This document shows, in pieces, positions 25,464 to 37,925 of a DNA stretch of 64,000 nt. This stretch comes from Enchytraeus crypticus (taxonomy: Eukaryota > Annelida > Clitellata > Enchytraeida > Enchytraeidae): positions 1,674,501-1,738,500 of the forward strand of contig CAJHZI010000513.1 of the NCBI GenBank assembly GCA_905160935.1, written 5' to 3'. A model generated the notes under the pieces. That model searched no databases, was not told the origin of the DNA, and saw only the letters and a program-made list of their open reading frames with translations. Position 1 is the first letter of the stretch; each line of letters begins with the position of its first letter. The translations under genes and the position numbers were made by a program.

Positions 25464-26074
25464 ATGTCAGTTGTTAGGAAGAATTTCCAAGAAGAGAATA
25501 GATTTTTTAGTAAATCTTCCTGGAGCGGTAAAGCTTTACACGGAGTAAAGAAGCGTTTAGCATACGGTAACAATCGTAGTGTCACGGAGCTGAAGCAAAA
25601 CGTCGTATCTTCCGTTGCCTCGGATATCTCGCGGATTTGTACGGAAAAATCTCTATCTACTGGAAGACTTGCAGGAAAATGTGTTTATTTAAATGGTTGG
25701 TAATTAATCTTTGTTTTTTGGACTGCTTAAATTTTGTGTAAATAGTTATCAAATGTTCTTATTAGATTGGAAGTAGACTTTGAATATTCCAGACATTATA
25801 TTCAGTGGTTCTAAGCAAGCAGTCCTTTACTGCATTTTAAAGTCAATTCGTTTTAATTCCATTTTATAAACCAATACTACAGGAGTTATAAAGTAGGAGG
25901 GGGAACGCAAGGGAACTCAGTTCCACTAGCTCTCTTTTTTCTGTGGTGCTTTTCCCTGCTAGGGGCCCATATTCGATACTATGGACCTGTAAATATATTA
26001 TCGAGGGACCCGAAAGCTTCTGACCATTCCCCTAGATCCCAATTCCAACTATTACCTCTCTCTCTCTTTTTCTC

Positions 26075-26109
<35 letters not shown>

Positions 26110-29100
26110 ACACTGCATACTAGTGGCAGATCGAATCTACTTTAATCACTATAACATAGTAATTGCTGTTCATCTTAAATTGCTTGATGAACTGAGTACA
26201 AAGTGTCGACTACTTTTATCGTTTATACGTCAAAAGATGATACTTATATTTTGCTTTATGTTACGTTTAGATGCTCCTGACGCCCCGACCAACGTTCAAC
26301 TGCTGGTAGCAGGTTCAAACAGTCTACGAGTTCAATTTTACCCACCACATCTTAAATCAGAGTCTGCAAGAGTAACTGCATATCGAGGTAAAGATGCAAT
26401 CTATTCATTGTTTCGTAGGCTACTTATCTTACTGGAGTGTACTAAAATGAATATTAATTAGTCATTGATAGTTCTCCTAATATCTGCGCAAAAACTGATG
26501 CCTGTGAAACTTTAAATGTGTTTTATTATAATTGATGTTTATTGCAAAATAATAGAGTAAAAGAAATTTGGTCATGCATGACAATAGCTCAATTGTATAT
26601 TTGATTAAAATTTTGCTCTATCAAGCTGATTGATTGATTAATTACTGATTGATTGACTGATTGATTTATTAATTTACTTTTCTATATGTTTCACAGTTGA
26701 ATGGAGTGAAGAGTCAAACTTCTGCCCTCTATCCGGAAGTCAGGTTGTTCAGGCATCACGTGACCTGCACTGTGACATCACAGACTTGGTGCGAAGCCAG
26801 AGCTACTACGTCAGAGTGAGATCTCTAGCGGGTGATAAGCTTGGACTAGCTGCCAGCTCTAGTCCTGAGTCTGCCGCGCCTTCCAGTACGTTACTATTCT
26901 CTCTGTTTTTATTAATTGATAGTTTACTTAGAAATAAGAATCCAAACTGTAAATTTATTTAGTCATATACATGTATATTATATTAATATTGACATTATGC
27001 TGTACATTATTTGACGAAACGCTGTTTCAAATATAATACCAGAAACAGCGTTTCAATTATTAACCTGTCGGTGAAATATCTAAGTCGGAATTCATTGAAT
27101 GGCACTAAATGGGCTCTAAAGAATATTTTTTTATATAGGTCATTGACAGTTTAATATTAATGGAATAAATTAGCAAACAGTCAATGACCTCTTAGTACTG
27201 TTATACTGAGCGTAGCAGATTAAGATCGATATACAGTCTAAATATTGAGCATAACTCACTAGACCACTTCTTAGGCCAGGCAAATTCTATAGGCTGGAGC
27301 TAGATAGGCTTAGTGAGTATTTTCACTTCTGTACAACACTGTTTAACCTAGGTTAACCTGGTCAAGTCGATTTCCTTTAAATTAATCTTAGATTAGCAGA
27401 GACTTAACTCTAACTTGATTTCAGGAATTGCAATAACATCTTCTATACCATCACGTATATCTATGCAGTTAATTAAACGTTGTTTTAATTAATTTCATCT
27501 CTCAGTTCTTTCATGCTGTATTATATTTAATAAGCTTTCGTTGCTGGCTAAACTCTCTCATAGCCCAGTGTCCCCCATTTCTCCTCTACTTTGCTTCCAT
27601 CGCGTTTTCTATAATTCCAGCCTGTTCCATCAGGACGATGCTACAGATCCATGGAATTGTTAATTAATAACACTCATAATCTCTAGCTTCTTCTTGTTTC
27701 TTATTCTTAATCTTTTGTTCAACTTATTTTCATTGTTACTCTTTCTTCGATAGGCTATAGCCATCAGAATCTGATTCATATTTATTTCAATTCAGCCGGC
27801 TTTCAACCATACGCGAGAAAGACCTGTAGAGAAAGTGTAATGGGAAAACAAAAGCCCGAAGCCCGGAGGCACTAGTATAACCTGTCTGCTGTCATTTAGG
27901 GTCACTTTTTTAATTAATTTATATTTATTTTTTAACTTAGTTTATTTAATATTGAATTGATTAATTTGCTTATTTTAACGAAACATTGATTGATTGACTG
28001 ATTGTTTTTGTAGATTGGAAGGAAGTGCGCAACACTGTGAGCAGGTGGGAAGGAAGAAGGAAGTTTCTGGAAGAAATGTTGGTCAACGTGAAGAACACAG
28101 CTGAGCCTGGAAGTGATCAACTTATAGGTAGACTATGCTTTATGATTTTAAATTTTAATTCTCTCTCTCTTTCTCTCTCCGTTTCTCTCACTTTCTCTAT
28201 CTCGCTCTCTCTCTCATCTATAATTTTCTCTTTATCTTTCGCTTCTCTTTCGTTTTAGTATAGTGCCATAAAACTTGTCTAAGCCAATAATATAGACTTT
28301 ATTTTTAATGCAGAACTTTTACTCAAATTGTACTCAATTTGAACTAATTTCTACTCAAATTGTCAAGTGAAAAATTATATTCCTCGATCAAGTTATATTC
28401 ATATAAGTTATTAATTATATAAATGTGTCAATATATTATGTGTAATTTTGTATTGGTGCAACAGATATGTCACCTGCGAGAAAGCTGAAGGTAAAGAAAT
28501 CTCTGAAGAACTTGTTTTCGGGAGCCGCTAAACTGCACAAGTCTTTCAAAGGGTAAGCTTTTAAATATAATTTTTTAATTGAAGTAATTTATACAGAAAT
28601 ACAGCTAATAAAAACATCTTGAAATTGATTTGTTTAATTTTTCCTTTCTTATTTTCCCTCGTGGGACCACGAACTTGAGAAGTGACCGTTTAAAAAACGT
28701 AATAAGAAATAAATTAAATTTAAAAGAAAATAATAAAAATAAAAAATATTTTGTTTTAAAAATCTTCGTGTTTTTAAAACAAATCAAAAATTACCTATAC
28801 AAATAAATAAGAAGTAAAAAATCATTCTTGAGGACAGATTCAAATTTAAACGTTTCATGATCACATATGACACAGTAGAACCTCTGATATTGAGATTATG
28901 TCTTTCTAAAATACTTAATGCCTACACAGTAGTGTCCTTATTTAAATAAATAATATTTAATATTTTGACACATACTGAAATAATTTAACTATGTTAATAA
29001 TAAGCTATGTGTTTATTTTCATATAATGATAATATTATCCCCCAAGAATAATGGTAGGCCTCTATCAAAAGGAATATTATAGATGATTAAAACATACACT

Positions 29101-32100
29101 TGTAAACATTTGGACATGAAGAGAAAAATGGAAGCTAGAGATGACTGGAGGCGCTATATACCCTGGACCTACCAGTAGGCAGTGCACTAAGAGAGAGAGA
29201 GAGATTAATATATAATTATTCGCACATAATGTTGATTCAATTTAAATGGACATAATGCTAATGTTTTGGTTTGATGTTGCTTGTGTTACAGAGGTATATA
29301 CCTAGCCGCGGTGATACAGCATGATGGCAGAGTTCTGGTGACCAGCGAGGACATGCTCCCAGTAGTCGAGGTCGACTCTGACTACTCCACACCCGCTCTT
29401 CAAGGAAACCTACATTGGCTCATGAAGGTCGGTATATCAGATCGTTTATCTGCAATATACAATATAAATTAGTCATTGCATGAGTAGTTTAAACACCGCT
29501 TTTTTCTATGTAAGGTAACTAAAAATGAATCATTTATTCTCATCAGTCATTTAGTTTCCATACTTGAGGTCAATTTAATACGTGGAAGCCTTACCTTGGT
29601 CTAATACTAAATCGTGCTTAGCGCGTATATTTAATTTGATTTTAGTGTCGCCCAGAAACAAAATTAAATAATATTGATTTAAAATGATTAATTGATAAGA
29701 TGTTGTTGGTATTTATTCATCTAGGTGTCGTGCATGTGGCAGGATGTCAAACAGCTGCTAGCGGAAGTCCAGAAATCCGCTCCTAATTCTGCCGCTAAGC
29801 AATTCCGCGCCAAACTGCTTCACTCTGTCGTTCAACTGCAGACAACACTGGGAATGTATGATCTGGGTCAACTTAACTATCAACCAGTCAGAGACTCCGA
29901 AAGTGGGTCGCTGATTCTGGTCACAGTTCGTTCTCTGAAGGAAGAGAAGTTGACGCAAAACCTGGGTGCTGGATTGAGGTGGATGTCCCTGTGCAAGCTT
30001 CAGATTAGGGCGGGAAGAAGTGGTCAGGGGGCGAGCGAGGATAGAGGCCAGAGAGTGAACGGGGTCGAAAATTCAAGCGAATTTGAGCCTTCGAGAGAGG
30101 GAGAAAGTAGTACAGCCCCAAGTGTTGCCGAAAGGGAAGAAAAATCTGAGGAGATTGTAACTGGCAGTCAGAAACTAGTGGGATCTACTCTGGTAAGTAA
30201 TTCAATGATTTTATTTTACTGCGATTTTTATATTATTGGGCTCAACTTGTTAAAGGACCAGACAACTTTTCGTCAGATTGCATTTAGAGAGATCAGCTAA
30301 AAACTTATTATAACGTTGTGTTAACGTCGGTTGAATCTGTCGAAAGCGATAAACGTGAGGGCGGGCGAGACCAGGATTTGAATCCACAAATATTGATTCG
30401 CGTACGAGCATCTTACCGACATTTGTCCCGAGGCCTTCGTTATGACACATTTTAGCAGAGAACTAAAAGGCCCTTAAATTATAGATTAGGCCTACTGTAA
30501 TACAATTCGCCTGTTAAACACGAATTGATCTAATATTTTATAATGTATTAGTTAACCTACTACATCAATATTATGATGTGTAGCCTTAGTTAAAACTATT
30601 AGAGTTAGCTAACGATGGTTGACTAGCTTAGTATGTGAATATAAGTTGCCTCACTGTCAGTATTATAATGTGTGAATTTCATTGATGTTCACAGGAGTTG
30701 ATAGCATTCCAGTATTTGAGCGGATTACGCCTGCCCAAAGGTTTGTACCTCGGGTACCTGAAGCTAGCTTGTTCACTGGATGAGATTAGTATCAATCTAC
30801 ACAAGCATCAGCCAAACATTCTACCAAACGTCAAAGTGCGCAGTAACAACAATGTATCTAGGTATGACTATTCTCTAATCTTTAATAATAATTAATTAGT
30901 AGTCATTATTTACATGTAGTTACCTTTAATAATGCTAAGTGAGTTCAAAAAACTATATTTTATGCAATTCGTTAAATTTTGTTTATAATTTTACAGAAAC
31001 ATCGATTCTTGTGATTCTTTCAAACACTTCACTTTGTATAAACGACAAATTTAATATCGTATGCAAATTCTTCGAATGGTAGAATTATTGTACCAAAATG
31101 TGTTGCCTTTTCGGACATCCCAATTTTCATGCACTTTTATCGTTAAAGGAAACGGCAATACATGTATGTTTAAATTGTATATAGTTTAATAGTAATTTGC
31201 AATTTATACATAATTTAAAACTTTTTGGAATTAATTTTTTCAGTGACGAATGGTCGTGGTTCTGTGGACTAAGCAATGAGGATGACGACATTCTACAGAT
31301 GAAGCCAACAGAGGCGCAGGTTCAATTCCACAATCAGATATCAACCGCTTGTGGCAAACTATTCCAAGATCTAGGTTAGCCAAGTTACTATTCAATATGC
31401 CATTACCATGCGCAGCTTTAGTTGAACAGGAGCAATTAGAAAAATGCAGTTAATTTTTTCTTATTTATTCTAACGCTGTAGAAATACTTTTCACAGTATT
31501 GACTGACCATAATGAATTTTTATTTTAACTATAAATAGAATCTGCAATCTTTACGCAGCAAATTTAATCTAAATGATACTGGAATTGTAGTAATTGACTA
31601 GTTAGACTTAAGTTCAACATTCTATTTGCCATTTCTTCTACATTAACAATCAGTCAGTCAATTAAGCTCTTTAATTAAAATATTTTACAAATATTTTGAA
31701 TCTGTTAGCAAATCTAATTTATTTAAAAAACTAGTAAACAAATAAGTCAATTAGCCTAAGCTATTTAGGTGAAACATTCTGCAAATGTTGTACAGCGGTT
31801 ACAAGTAATCAATCAATTTAATTAAATTCTACCAATGTTGTTTACGTAGGAGTGAACAAGAACACGGTTTCAGAGCACAGAGTCTACCATCACGAGGTGA
31901 TAGATCTGGGGGGCGATGTGTCTCTAGTACTGGTGCTGCCTCCTGTCGATGAAGTGTGCACTGGACCAGGGGTGGTGGACAACTCCCTGCGGCCCAAAGT
32001 TCCTCTCATGACTCTGCCCGTACAGGTCTTCGAAATATGTAAGTATTTTAGCCTCCGCATAGATCGTAAATGAAATTTATATTCTTGTTACAAACTATTG

Positions 32101-33743
32101 TTAAGTATAGTTAGCAGTTTTTACAATAAATAATAGTTTAATTAGCAGTTTTTACAATAGATAATGTTTTATTATTTCGATGACTTAAATAAGTCACATG
32201 TAAAAAAGCTGGTAAAGCGAAGGTTAAATTCAGTTTCCTCACTCGAAAGCGATGTCAGTGACGGGCGAGCCCAGAATTTGATCCGCGGTCGAGTATCTTA
32301 CCGACATCGACACTGGCTCCAGCCAATGTAATGTAATGTAGATGACAAACGATGTAGTCTTTTTGATGAAATCGTTTTGTTAGTTGACCGACAGCATGCT
32401 CCCGAGAAAAAAAGGAAGTGTTTCATAATTTTATATGGGATCACGTATTAGGGAAAACATATATCTGATATATGTAAAAATATAACAATCTGTCAGAGTG
32501 AGCTAATGTCTATTCAATGTTTATTTCACCAAATTTATAGCAGTAAGAAACACATAAACAGAAATCAAAAACAACACAAATCGCCGTAAAGAAAATAAGG
32601 AAAGTAAACATAACTAGTGTACCAAACGCAATCCCTTCTCTAATATCATTAGACTAGTTACGGCAGTAACTCTTTAAAATATCTATGATTTATGCAAAAA
32701 TAGTGTGTCAAAAAGCATCACTTAAAGTTGTTAGGATCAAGTGACACTGCTCAATGCGTGAGATATTTACGTATCTATATTGCGATTACATTGTAATCAA
32801 GTATTTCAGAAATAAAGATTTAGAATGTAACTTGATGATGACGGGATGTCTTGTATTATTTCACAGTGCATCAGAGGACCTACCAACCTGATATGATCAA
32901 GAGATATAGTCAACTGTCCTGCCACCTGGACGCCAGGATCAATGCGGCTCAACAAACTACTAGACAGGTTTCTATTAAATTATAACTAATTAAGCAACCT
33001 AAATTGATAAACACGTTTTGCTAAATCACTAATATAACCATTGGGCTAAGAGTTGATCAAATTACAAAGTAAATCAGGATCCATTGGAAGTATTAATTCT
33101 TTTGATTCAGTAAGCCAATTTCAAGCATTCAAATAAATATAAATATTACTAATGAAGCATTGTGATTGAATGAGAGCCCAAATAATAATTTAATATATCT
33201 TGCGATCAACTTAATTCCATCTGTGGCTCTAGGTAGAAAGATAAGATAAGATAAGAAAGATAAGAAATTGAAGTTATTCAATATTGTGTATGTTAATATA
33301 TATTAGTGAGCTAGATATTATGCTCTATAATTTTTGCTAAGAAATATTCACTATTGAGCTTGAAGTAAATGCTCTATAAGTAGTATATAATTGCTAACTG
33401 ACTTTATCTGGTTTGAACACGTTTTCTATTCTCAATATTTCAGGCTTTCACTACTGAAGACCTCGTGAAGGCTAAAGAGAGATTGACATTGAGCACTGAG
33501 CAGCTGAAGAAGCTGGATGAAAATTACAAATCTATTCGCTGGATCGTCGATATCATCACAGCAGCTAGAGATAAGAATTTCTGCTGTGGACCCACCGTGG
33601 CTCGACTCAACACAACTCTGGCGTCGGTCAGCAGTCATCCCTGGCACCCGGTTAACAAGTTAACAGGGAACAATAATGGAGGCAGTGAAGCAGACGATGC
33701 GGCTACAAGATCATGCAGGAGCCCTCTGGTGACTTACGTGTGA
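25464..33743 (+). CDS. Gene A: ankyrin-less ANKFN1/WAKE-like protein, intact, 12 exons
   Basis: Exons: 25464-25695, 26271-26387, 26697-26885, 28014-28127, 28465-28552, 29292-29427, 29725-30192, 30695-30861, 31244-31374, 31850-32038, 32867-32967, 33444-33743. All introns are GT-AG, phases join without stops, and the sum is 2232 nt (743 codons plus stop). Residues 1-77 are a basic leader I do not recognise. Residues 78-179 form one FN3 domain (DAPDAPTNVQLLV, VEWSEES, YYVRVRSLAG). The rest matches the conserved ANKFN1/WAKE C-terminal half: RGIYLAAVI, VSCMWQDVKQLL, LPKGLYLGYLKLACS, NNNVS then DEWSWFCGLS, VSLVLVLPPVDEVCTGPG, IRWIVDIITAARD. Residues about 375-448 are an acidic, low-complexity insert. 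In Drosophila, WAKE is a clock-output protein acting on GABA-A receptor placement; the ankyrin repeats of that family are absent here. The start is the first ATG after the mapped promoter, with an in-frame stop just upstream. Family assignment is confident; function is inferred only from the family. Confidence 0.88.
26055..26108. repeat. (CT)n microsatellite at a LINE-type 3' end, intron 1 of gene A
   Basis: Directly followed by CAGTACACTGCATACTAGTGG, which resembles the LINE end seen at 1664 and 51348. Confidence 0.85.
26271..26885 (+). CDS. FN3-domain exons 2 and 3 of gene A
   Basis: Two exons (26271-26387 and 26697-26885) encode a single fibronectin type III domain. The first gives the A/B-strand region with the APTNVQL start. 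The second carries the W of the C-strand region (VEWSEES) and the YYVRVRSLAG segment expected before strand G. Both exons begin and end in phase 1, so the pair is a symmetrical cassette that can be lost without a frameshift. The same pair is present in gene C (51718-51834, 52145-52333) and missing from gene B. Confidence 0.85.
28158..28256. repeat. (CT)n-rich stretch in intron 4 of gene A
   Basis: Imperfect CT repeat just after the exon 4 donor. Counterparts sit in the same intron of B (45698-45783, as GA) and C (53137-53220). Confidence 0.85.
29105..29205 (+). mobile_element. LINE 3' end fragment with (GA)n tail
   Basis: Lies in intron 5 of gene A. It reads MKRKMEARDDWRRYIPW and then CAGTAGGCAGTGCACTAAG running straight into GAGAGAGA. 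It is in the same orientation as the coding strand and similar to the reverse complement of 51348-51480. Confidence 0.5.
29725..30192 (+). CDS. Exon 7 of gene A: conserved helical segment plus acidic variable insert
   Basis: A 156-codon phase 0-0 exon, the longest of the gene. Its first half (SCMWQDVKQLLAEVQKS, LGMYDLGQLNYQP) is a conserved ANKFN1 segment. Its second half (from about KLQIRAGRSG on) is rich in E, S, R and G and differs between copies, so it is probably a disordered linker. The equivalents are 44450-43983 in gene B and 54423-54890 in gene C; the predicted B and C proteins are identical over this exon. Confidence 0.85.
30305..30435 (-). mobile_element. SINE family S in intron 7 of gene A
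   Basis: Minus strand: GATTTGAATCC (B box) and GCGATAAACG/TCTTACCGAC blocks. It occupies the same intron and orientation as those in genes B and C, so it predates the triplication. Confidence 0.6.
32208..32325 (-). mobile_element. SINE family S, private to gene A intron 10
   Basis: Well-preserved copy (TTTCCTCACTCGAAAGCGAT, GTCAGTGACGGGCGAGCCC, ACACTGGCTCCAGCC) ending in a short TGTAATGTAATGTAG run. Missing from intron 10 of B and C. Confidence 0.7.
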
Positions 33744-33774
33744 ATTGCGAAAAACAAGAATTTCTCAACTCTGC

Positions 33775-33780
33775 AATAAA
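33775..33780 (+). terminator. Candidate poly(A) signal of gene A
   Basis: AATAAA begins 32 bases after the stop codon. A second AATAAA is at 34239-34244. Neither is kept in exactly this form in B or C, so which one is used is open. Confidence 0.4.
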
Positions 33781-35069
33781 ATGAATATGGATGCTCTATA
33801 ATCTTTAATTGGTCCCAAATTAAAGAAAATGTGTGAGAAATGGTAAACTACACTTACTGTCGCTTAGAGGTGACTGAGCCAGCAGAAGCATCAGATCTCG
33901 AACTATAACCTTCATACCTATCTTTCCATATTACGACTCGGCTGCTACTTCTATCCATCCGACGATTAGGCTACTTCATATTCAGCTAGCAAGATTTTGA
34001 ATACGTTTTGTTTGCAATTGAGTTAAATTGTTGTGTAGCCGCGGCATCCAGCGAATGTTAGAATATCGTGATAAATTGAAAGGGTACATCCAGCAAAGAA
34101 TTGGTTAGATAACGTTGAGAATTAATTTGATCTATCATGTATCGGCATTTCAGGATTTTGATGTCGATTTTTAATGTTGTATATTTTTGTACTAATGTAA
34201 AACTGTAAATATTTCGAAATGTGATAGCTGCTTATTCTAATAAAATTACGCCGTATAATGTATGTGAACTGTTGCGAAAGATTTTTGAGTTGCTCATTAT
34301 TGTAAAGAAATTACGTCATTTGATATGCAATTGTCCGCCATTTTGAATACGACTTGATTTGATAGTCATTTAGTTACCTATCATTAAATTACTGTTAAAG
34401 TAATTTCAGTTATCAACCGTAAATGGATTTTTGCATTCGTTGCCTTGTATTAAATTCTATTACGATTTGTAATCTTTATTAGAGTACTAGTTTTGTAAAT
34501 ATCAGATTTTAATTCTGATTTATTGCCTACTGTGATACATTAAAACATTAACTATTGCTCACTGTTTCTGATTCTTTAAGGTGCTAGGTTTTGAAACAGT
34601 TTCTTTCATTACTATCGATATGTCATCATGACAAAAGAACAAGGCTATCAAGGCTAAGTTTAACGTCTGTTTCGTATCAGAAGTGAACGGAGACAATCTA
34701 GTGGGTTTTCAAAAATTTTATTGTCCCTGATGTGGCCGAGTAGAGACCAAAATAATTTAATACACTGAGTGCTTTAACTGCACAAACACCAAGAGATAAA
34801 GATTTTAAATACAAAAATAAACAACAAATATAAAGTAAGTTTTGATTACCGTTACTATATCTGCATCCTCAAAAAAACAATGATACATAGGCTTACATAG
34901 AAATAAAGGCCATTACAAAATTTTGGTAGTCCATAAATCAAAAACTTAATGTTATAGCGTTCAATATTGTGCAGCTTACTACACACTCACGTAGTTACGG
35001 CAGTAACTACAGGCAAACAAGGCTATCGCTCTGTTTAAGGCAAAATTAATAAGTTGATCAGTTGTAAAT

Positions 35070-35395
35070 TTCAGATCCTGAGGTGAATTGAACCCTCGTG
35101 GGTTTAATTCACCTCGTGAATTCGAATCGAATTTGCTTCGATTAGAATTTGACTGGGATTCGAATTCGAATTTGAATTCGAATTGGATTCGAATTTGACT
35201 GGGATTCGAACCTTGTGGGTTCGAATCTCAGTCGCACTGATCTGAGAGTAAAATCTCGGACATTCACTGGACTGGCTATACGGAAAATGGAATAAATTGC
35301 CTAACGGTTTAAACATGTAGTATTAAAAAGTGATAGATATCAACATAGTTGATCATTTCACTATAATGCGTGTTTACTTTTACTTACATTTTTGT
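35070..35395 (-). mobile_element. R3 insertion in the 3' flank of unit A
   Basis: Present in A but absent at the matching place in C (near 59730) and B (near 39395), where GTTGATCAGTT runs directly into the TTTTATTACAG block. This empty site shows a mobile insertion. Its interior carries an expansion of ATTCGAAT units (35115-35215). Confidence 0.65.
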
Positions 35396-35639
35396 TAACG
35401 CGGGAAATTTTATTACAGTACTCCATATTTAAAATACAACTAGCGTCTGCTACGTCCTTTAAGTCGTTGCATACTTAAACAATGAAGATAACTTTTTCAT
35501 TTATGGCTATCGAATGTTGTACAAAGAAAACATGTCGAATCAAGGCCGTAGTATACCTGACTATTTAAATTAGACTCCAGGGGATTGAATCTCAGGTGGT
35601 TCATCTCTTAATTTGTAGGAGTGATGCTTAAATTGAAAA

Positions 35640-37565
35640 TACATGTTTATCGTTCACATATCATAAAAATGTCGACAAAGCCCTTGTGTATATCTTGGAT
35701 AGGGCTTATATAAAATAAGCGCTACTCTAACATGAGACTGACCAGCTAATACGAGTATTGATTCAATTAGGATTAATTTAACGTCCTGTTCTTGATCTGT
35801 CGACGACATCGTAATCGCTTTATATAAACTGTCTGAAACCAGAATAGAAACATCCTGTGTTCACTATAGCCGAATACAACTAGAATACAATATAAACAAA
35901 CAATAATACTCTTTAATACCCGTGTGCAAAAATGCGCATATTTTAATTAAAATAGTGGTTATTTCTAACTGAACATGAATTTGAACCCTAGCCTCACCAT
36001 CATGAGGCGTACTTTCAACCAAAGTACAATATAGGCCTACCTTAAAATCGTAAAAAATTAAACTATATTAATTAGGCCTATAATAATTGTCAAAACGTTT
36101 AGGCAAACTTTCAGAATAGTCAAAAAGTCTCATATACTGCCATAAAGCGTAGATTAATACAATCATTAAGCTTATTTCACCCAATTCATGGCAGTAAATA
36201 CACATACAATAGAAATCAAACACAACATACATGTAAAGGAATATAAAGAAAATTAAGAAAGTAAACATGTATAATCAGAGTAGGCCTATCAAACGCAATC
36301 CCTTCTTAAATATCATTATTATTAGCTATGGCAATAACTCTTTAAAATATTTCCAACATTTATACTTGACACAGGCCAATGAGTCTTGACTCAATTGAAT
36401 ATATATTCTTAATGTATTCATTGTCCAAATAGTCATGATAATCAGCCTCTGAGTTCTCAGTTAGGCTGTTAGAAATGACTAATTTATGCAAAAAGTTAAA
36501 TCTATTGCAATTATATAGGCTAATATCTCAAAAGGCTAGAAACTACAATACCACTGACAATACAGTAGAGTATTTTTGTCACAATAATCAAACATTTTAG
36601 AGAAGACGCTATTATATGCACCGGAGAAAATTTGTAACTCTGTTTTGCTAAGACTCAGAGCAGGAATAACATTCAACAATATCCGCAACGCCTGAGAATA
36701 TATCAGTAACAGCCTCTTTGACAGTAGATTTGGATGAAGGATACACGACACCACGGATACACCTGTCACGAATCACCTGACTATTCCTGACACAATTGAA
36801 ACACCTGACACAACATACCTGAAACACTTACCACACCTAACAAACCTCACACACCTAAAACACCTGACACACATGGCTATTCCTGACACACCTGATTCAC
36901 CTGACACACCTGAAATCCCTGACACATTTAAGCATCTGACACACAAGATGTATCTTAAATCACTTACTCAACTGACACACCTTAAACACCTGACACACCT
37001 GACATACCTGATTCACATGATATTTAATTGCGTGCAATTTTGTAAATATTAGCTATAAATTTACCTCCGTCAAATGAGAGAGCCGTAATTAGCCTAACTA
37101 GATAATTTAATAGATCTAAATACGACGTTTTTGGGATTGTAAATATGGCGTTATATAGGCAGACAGACAGATAGATAGAAGTGGCTCATTATATTAGCAA
37201 AATCTATTCAGCTTTCATTTTCACATCAAAGTCGATGTAAGTAAGTCCTAGACAGAATAAATATGTACAAGCAGTCAATAATACAACCGGAGAATGGGTC
37301 GAACGGATAAAGAGCTTGCATCACAATGAAAAGATGTACATAGCCTGGGTTCAAATCGTAAGCATATAAACCAAACGGATAACTTCCATATGCTTTGCAC
37401 CAGTGAGCAATTAGCCATGCAAGTCATAGTTTCTAAGGTAGGCCTAACTAACAGTATATAAACAGAAAGAGAAGTTGAAAAGCTGCCATAAATAAGGATT
37501 CTAAACATAAACTGCAAGGAAACATTGAAGAATGACGGGCTTACTATACATCTCTCTCCTCTCTT
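35640..37565. other. Intergenic region between units A and B
   Basis: AT-rich, with a degenerate CACCTGAC repeat and no convincing exon. The stretch 36075-36360 resembles 32530-32700 (ATTTCACC..GCAGTAA, AATCCCTTCT..AATATCATTA), so a further repeat family is present in both places. Confidence 0.45.
36760..37015. repeat. Degenerate short tandem repeat (ACACCTGAC-like)
   Basis: About 20 imperfect units of roughly 9-15 bases built on CACCTGACACACCTGA, with variants CCTGATTCAC and CCTTAAACAC. Confidence 0.75.
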
Positions 37566-37925
37566 CAGTGCACTGCCAAGTGGCAGGTTCAATGTACATA
37601 TTAATACTCATAGTCTGCTTTCTCACTCCATAAGAGCACTTCTTTGATCAACAAGACAATCCCTTCACAAAGTCTATGCCTTATCCATACCTTATGTAAT
37701 GGCCTATAGCTTAGGACAATTGCGGCTTCTGAGGATGTTTCCCGTTGCCTCCCTCAGTTAGATGGATTAATTAGCATTTAATCTTTGGGAAAAATAGTTC
37801 ATTGTGAGGTGGGTGCCCTCGTGCCATCCTCAACTCTTGCCTTAGTCGCTTATTACCTAAACACAGCAGATTGTTTGCGGTTGCCCTATTCTGTGGTGGT
37901 CCAACCACACCCGAGCACAACACGG
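37566..37925. repeat. Interspersed repeat, family R2, copy 2
   Basis: Full-length partner of the copy at 11312; it abuts the old MITE at 37926. Confidence 0.6.

Larger units (their letters stand above)
23180..35640 (+). repeat. Duplication unit A (gene plus flanks)
   Basis: Homology to units B and C extends beyond the coding part. Upstream it reaches about 23180 (AAAATTGTTGCAATGATC region, matching the inverted sequence near 49180). Downstream it reaches about 35640, with the 34240-34400 stretch (CTGTTGCGAAAGATTTTTGAG) and 35395-35635 recognisable in C at 58900-59060 and 59735-59970. Unit A has private insertions at 32208-32325 and 35070-35395. Confidence 0.75.
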
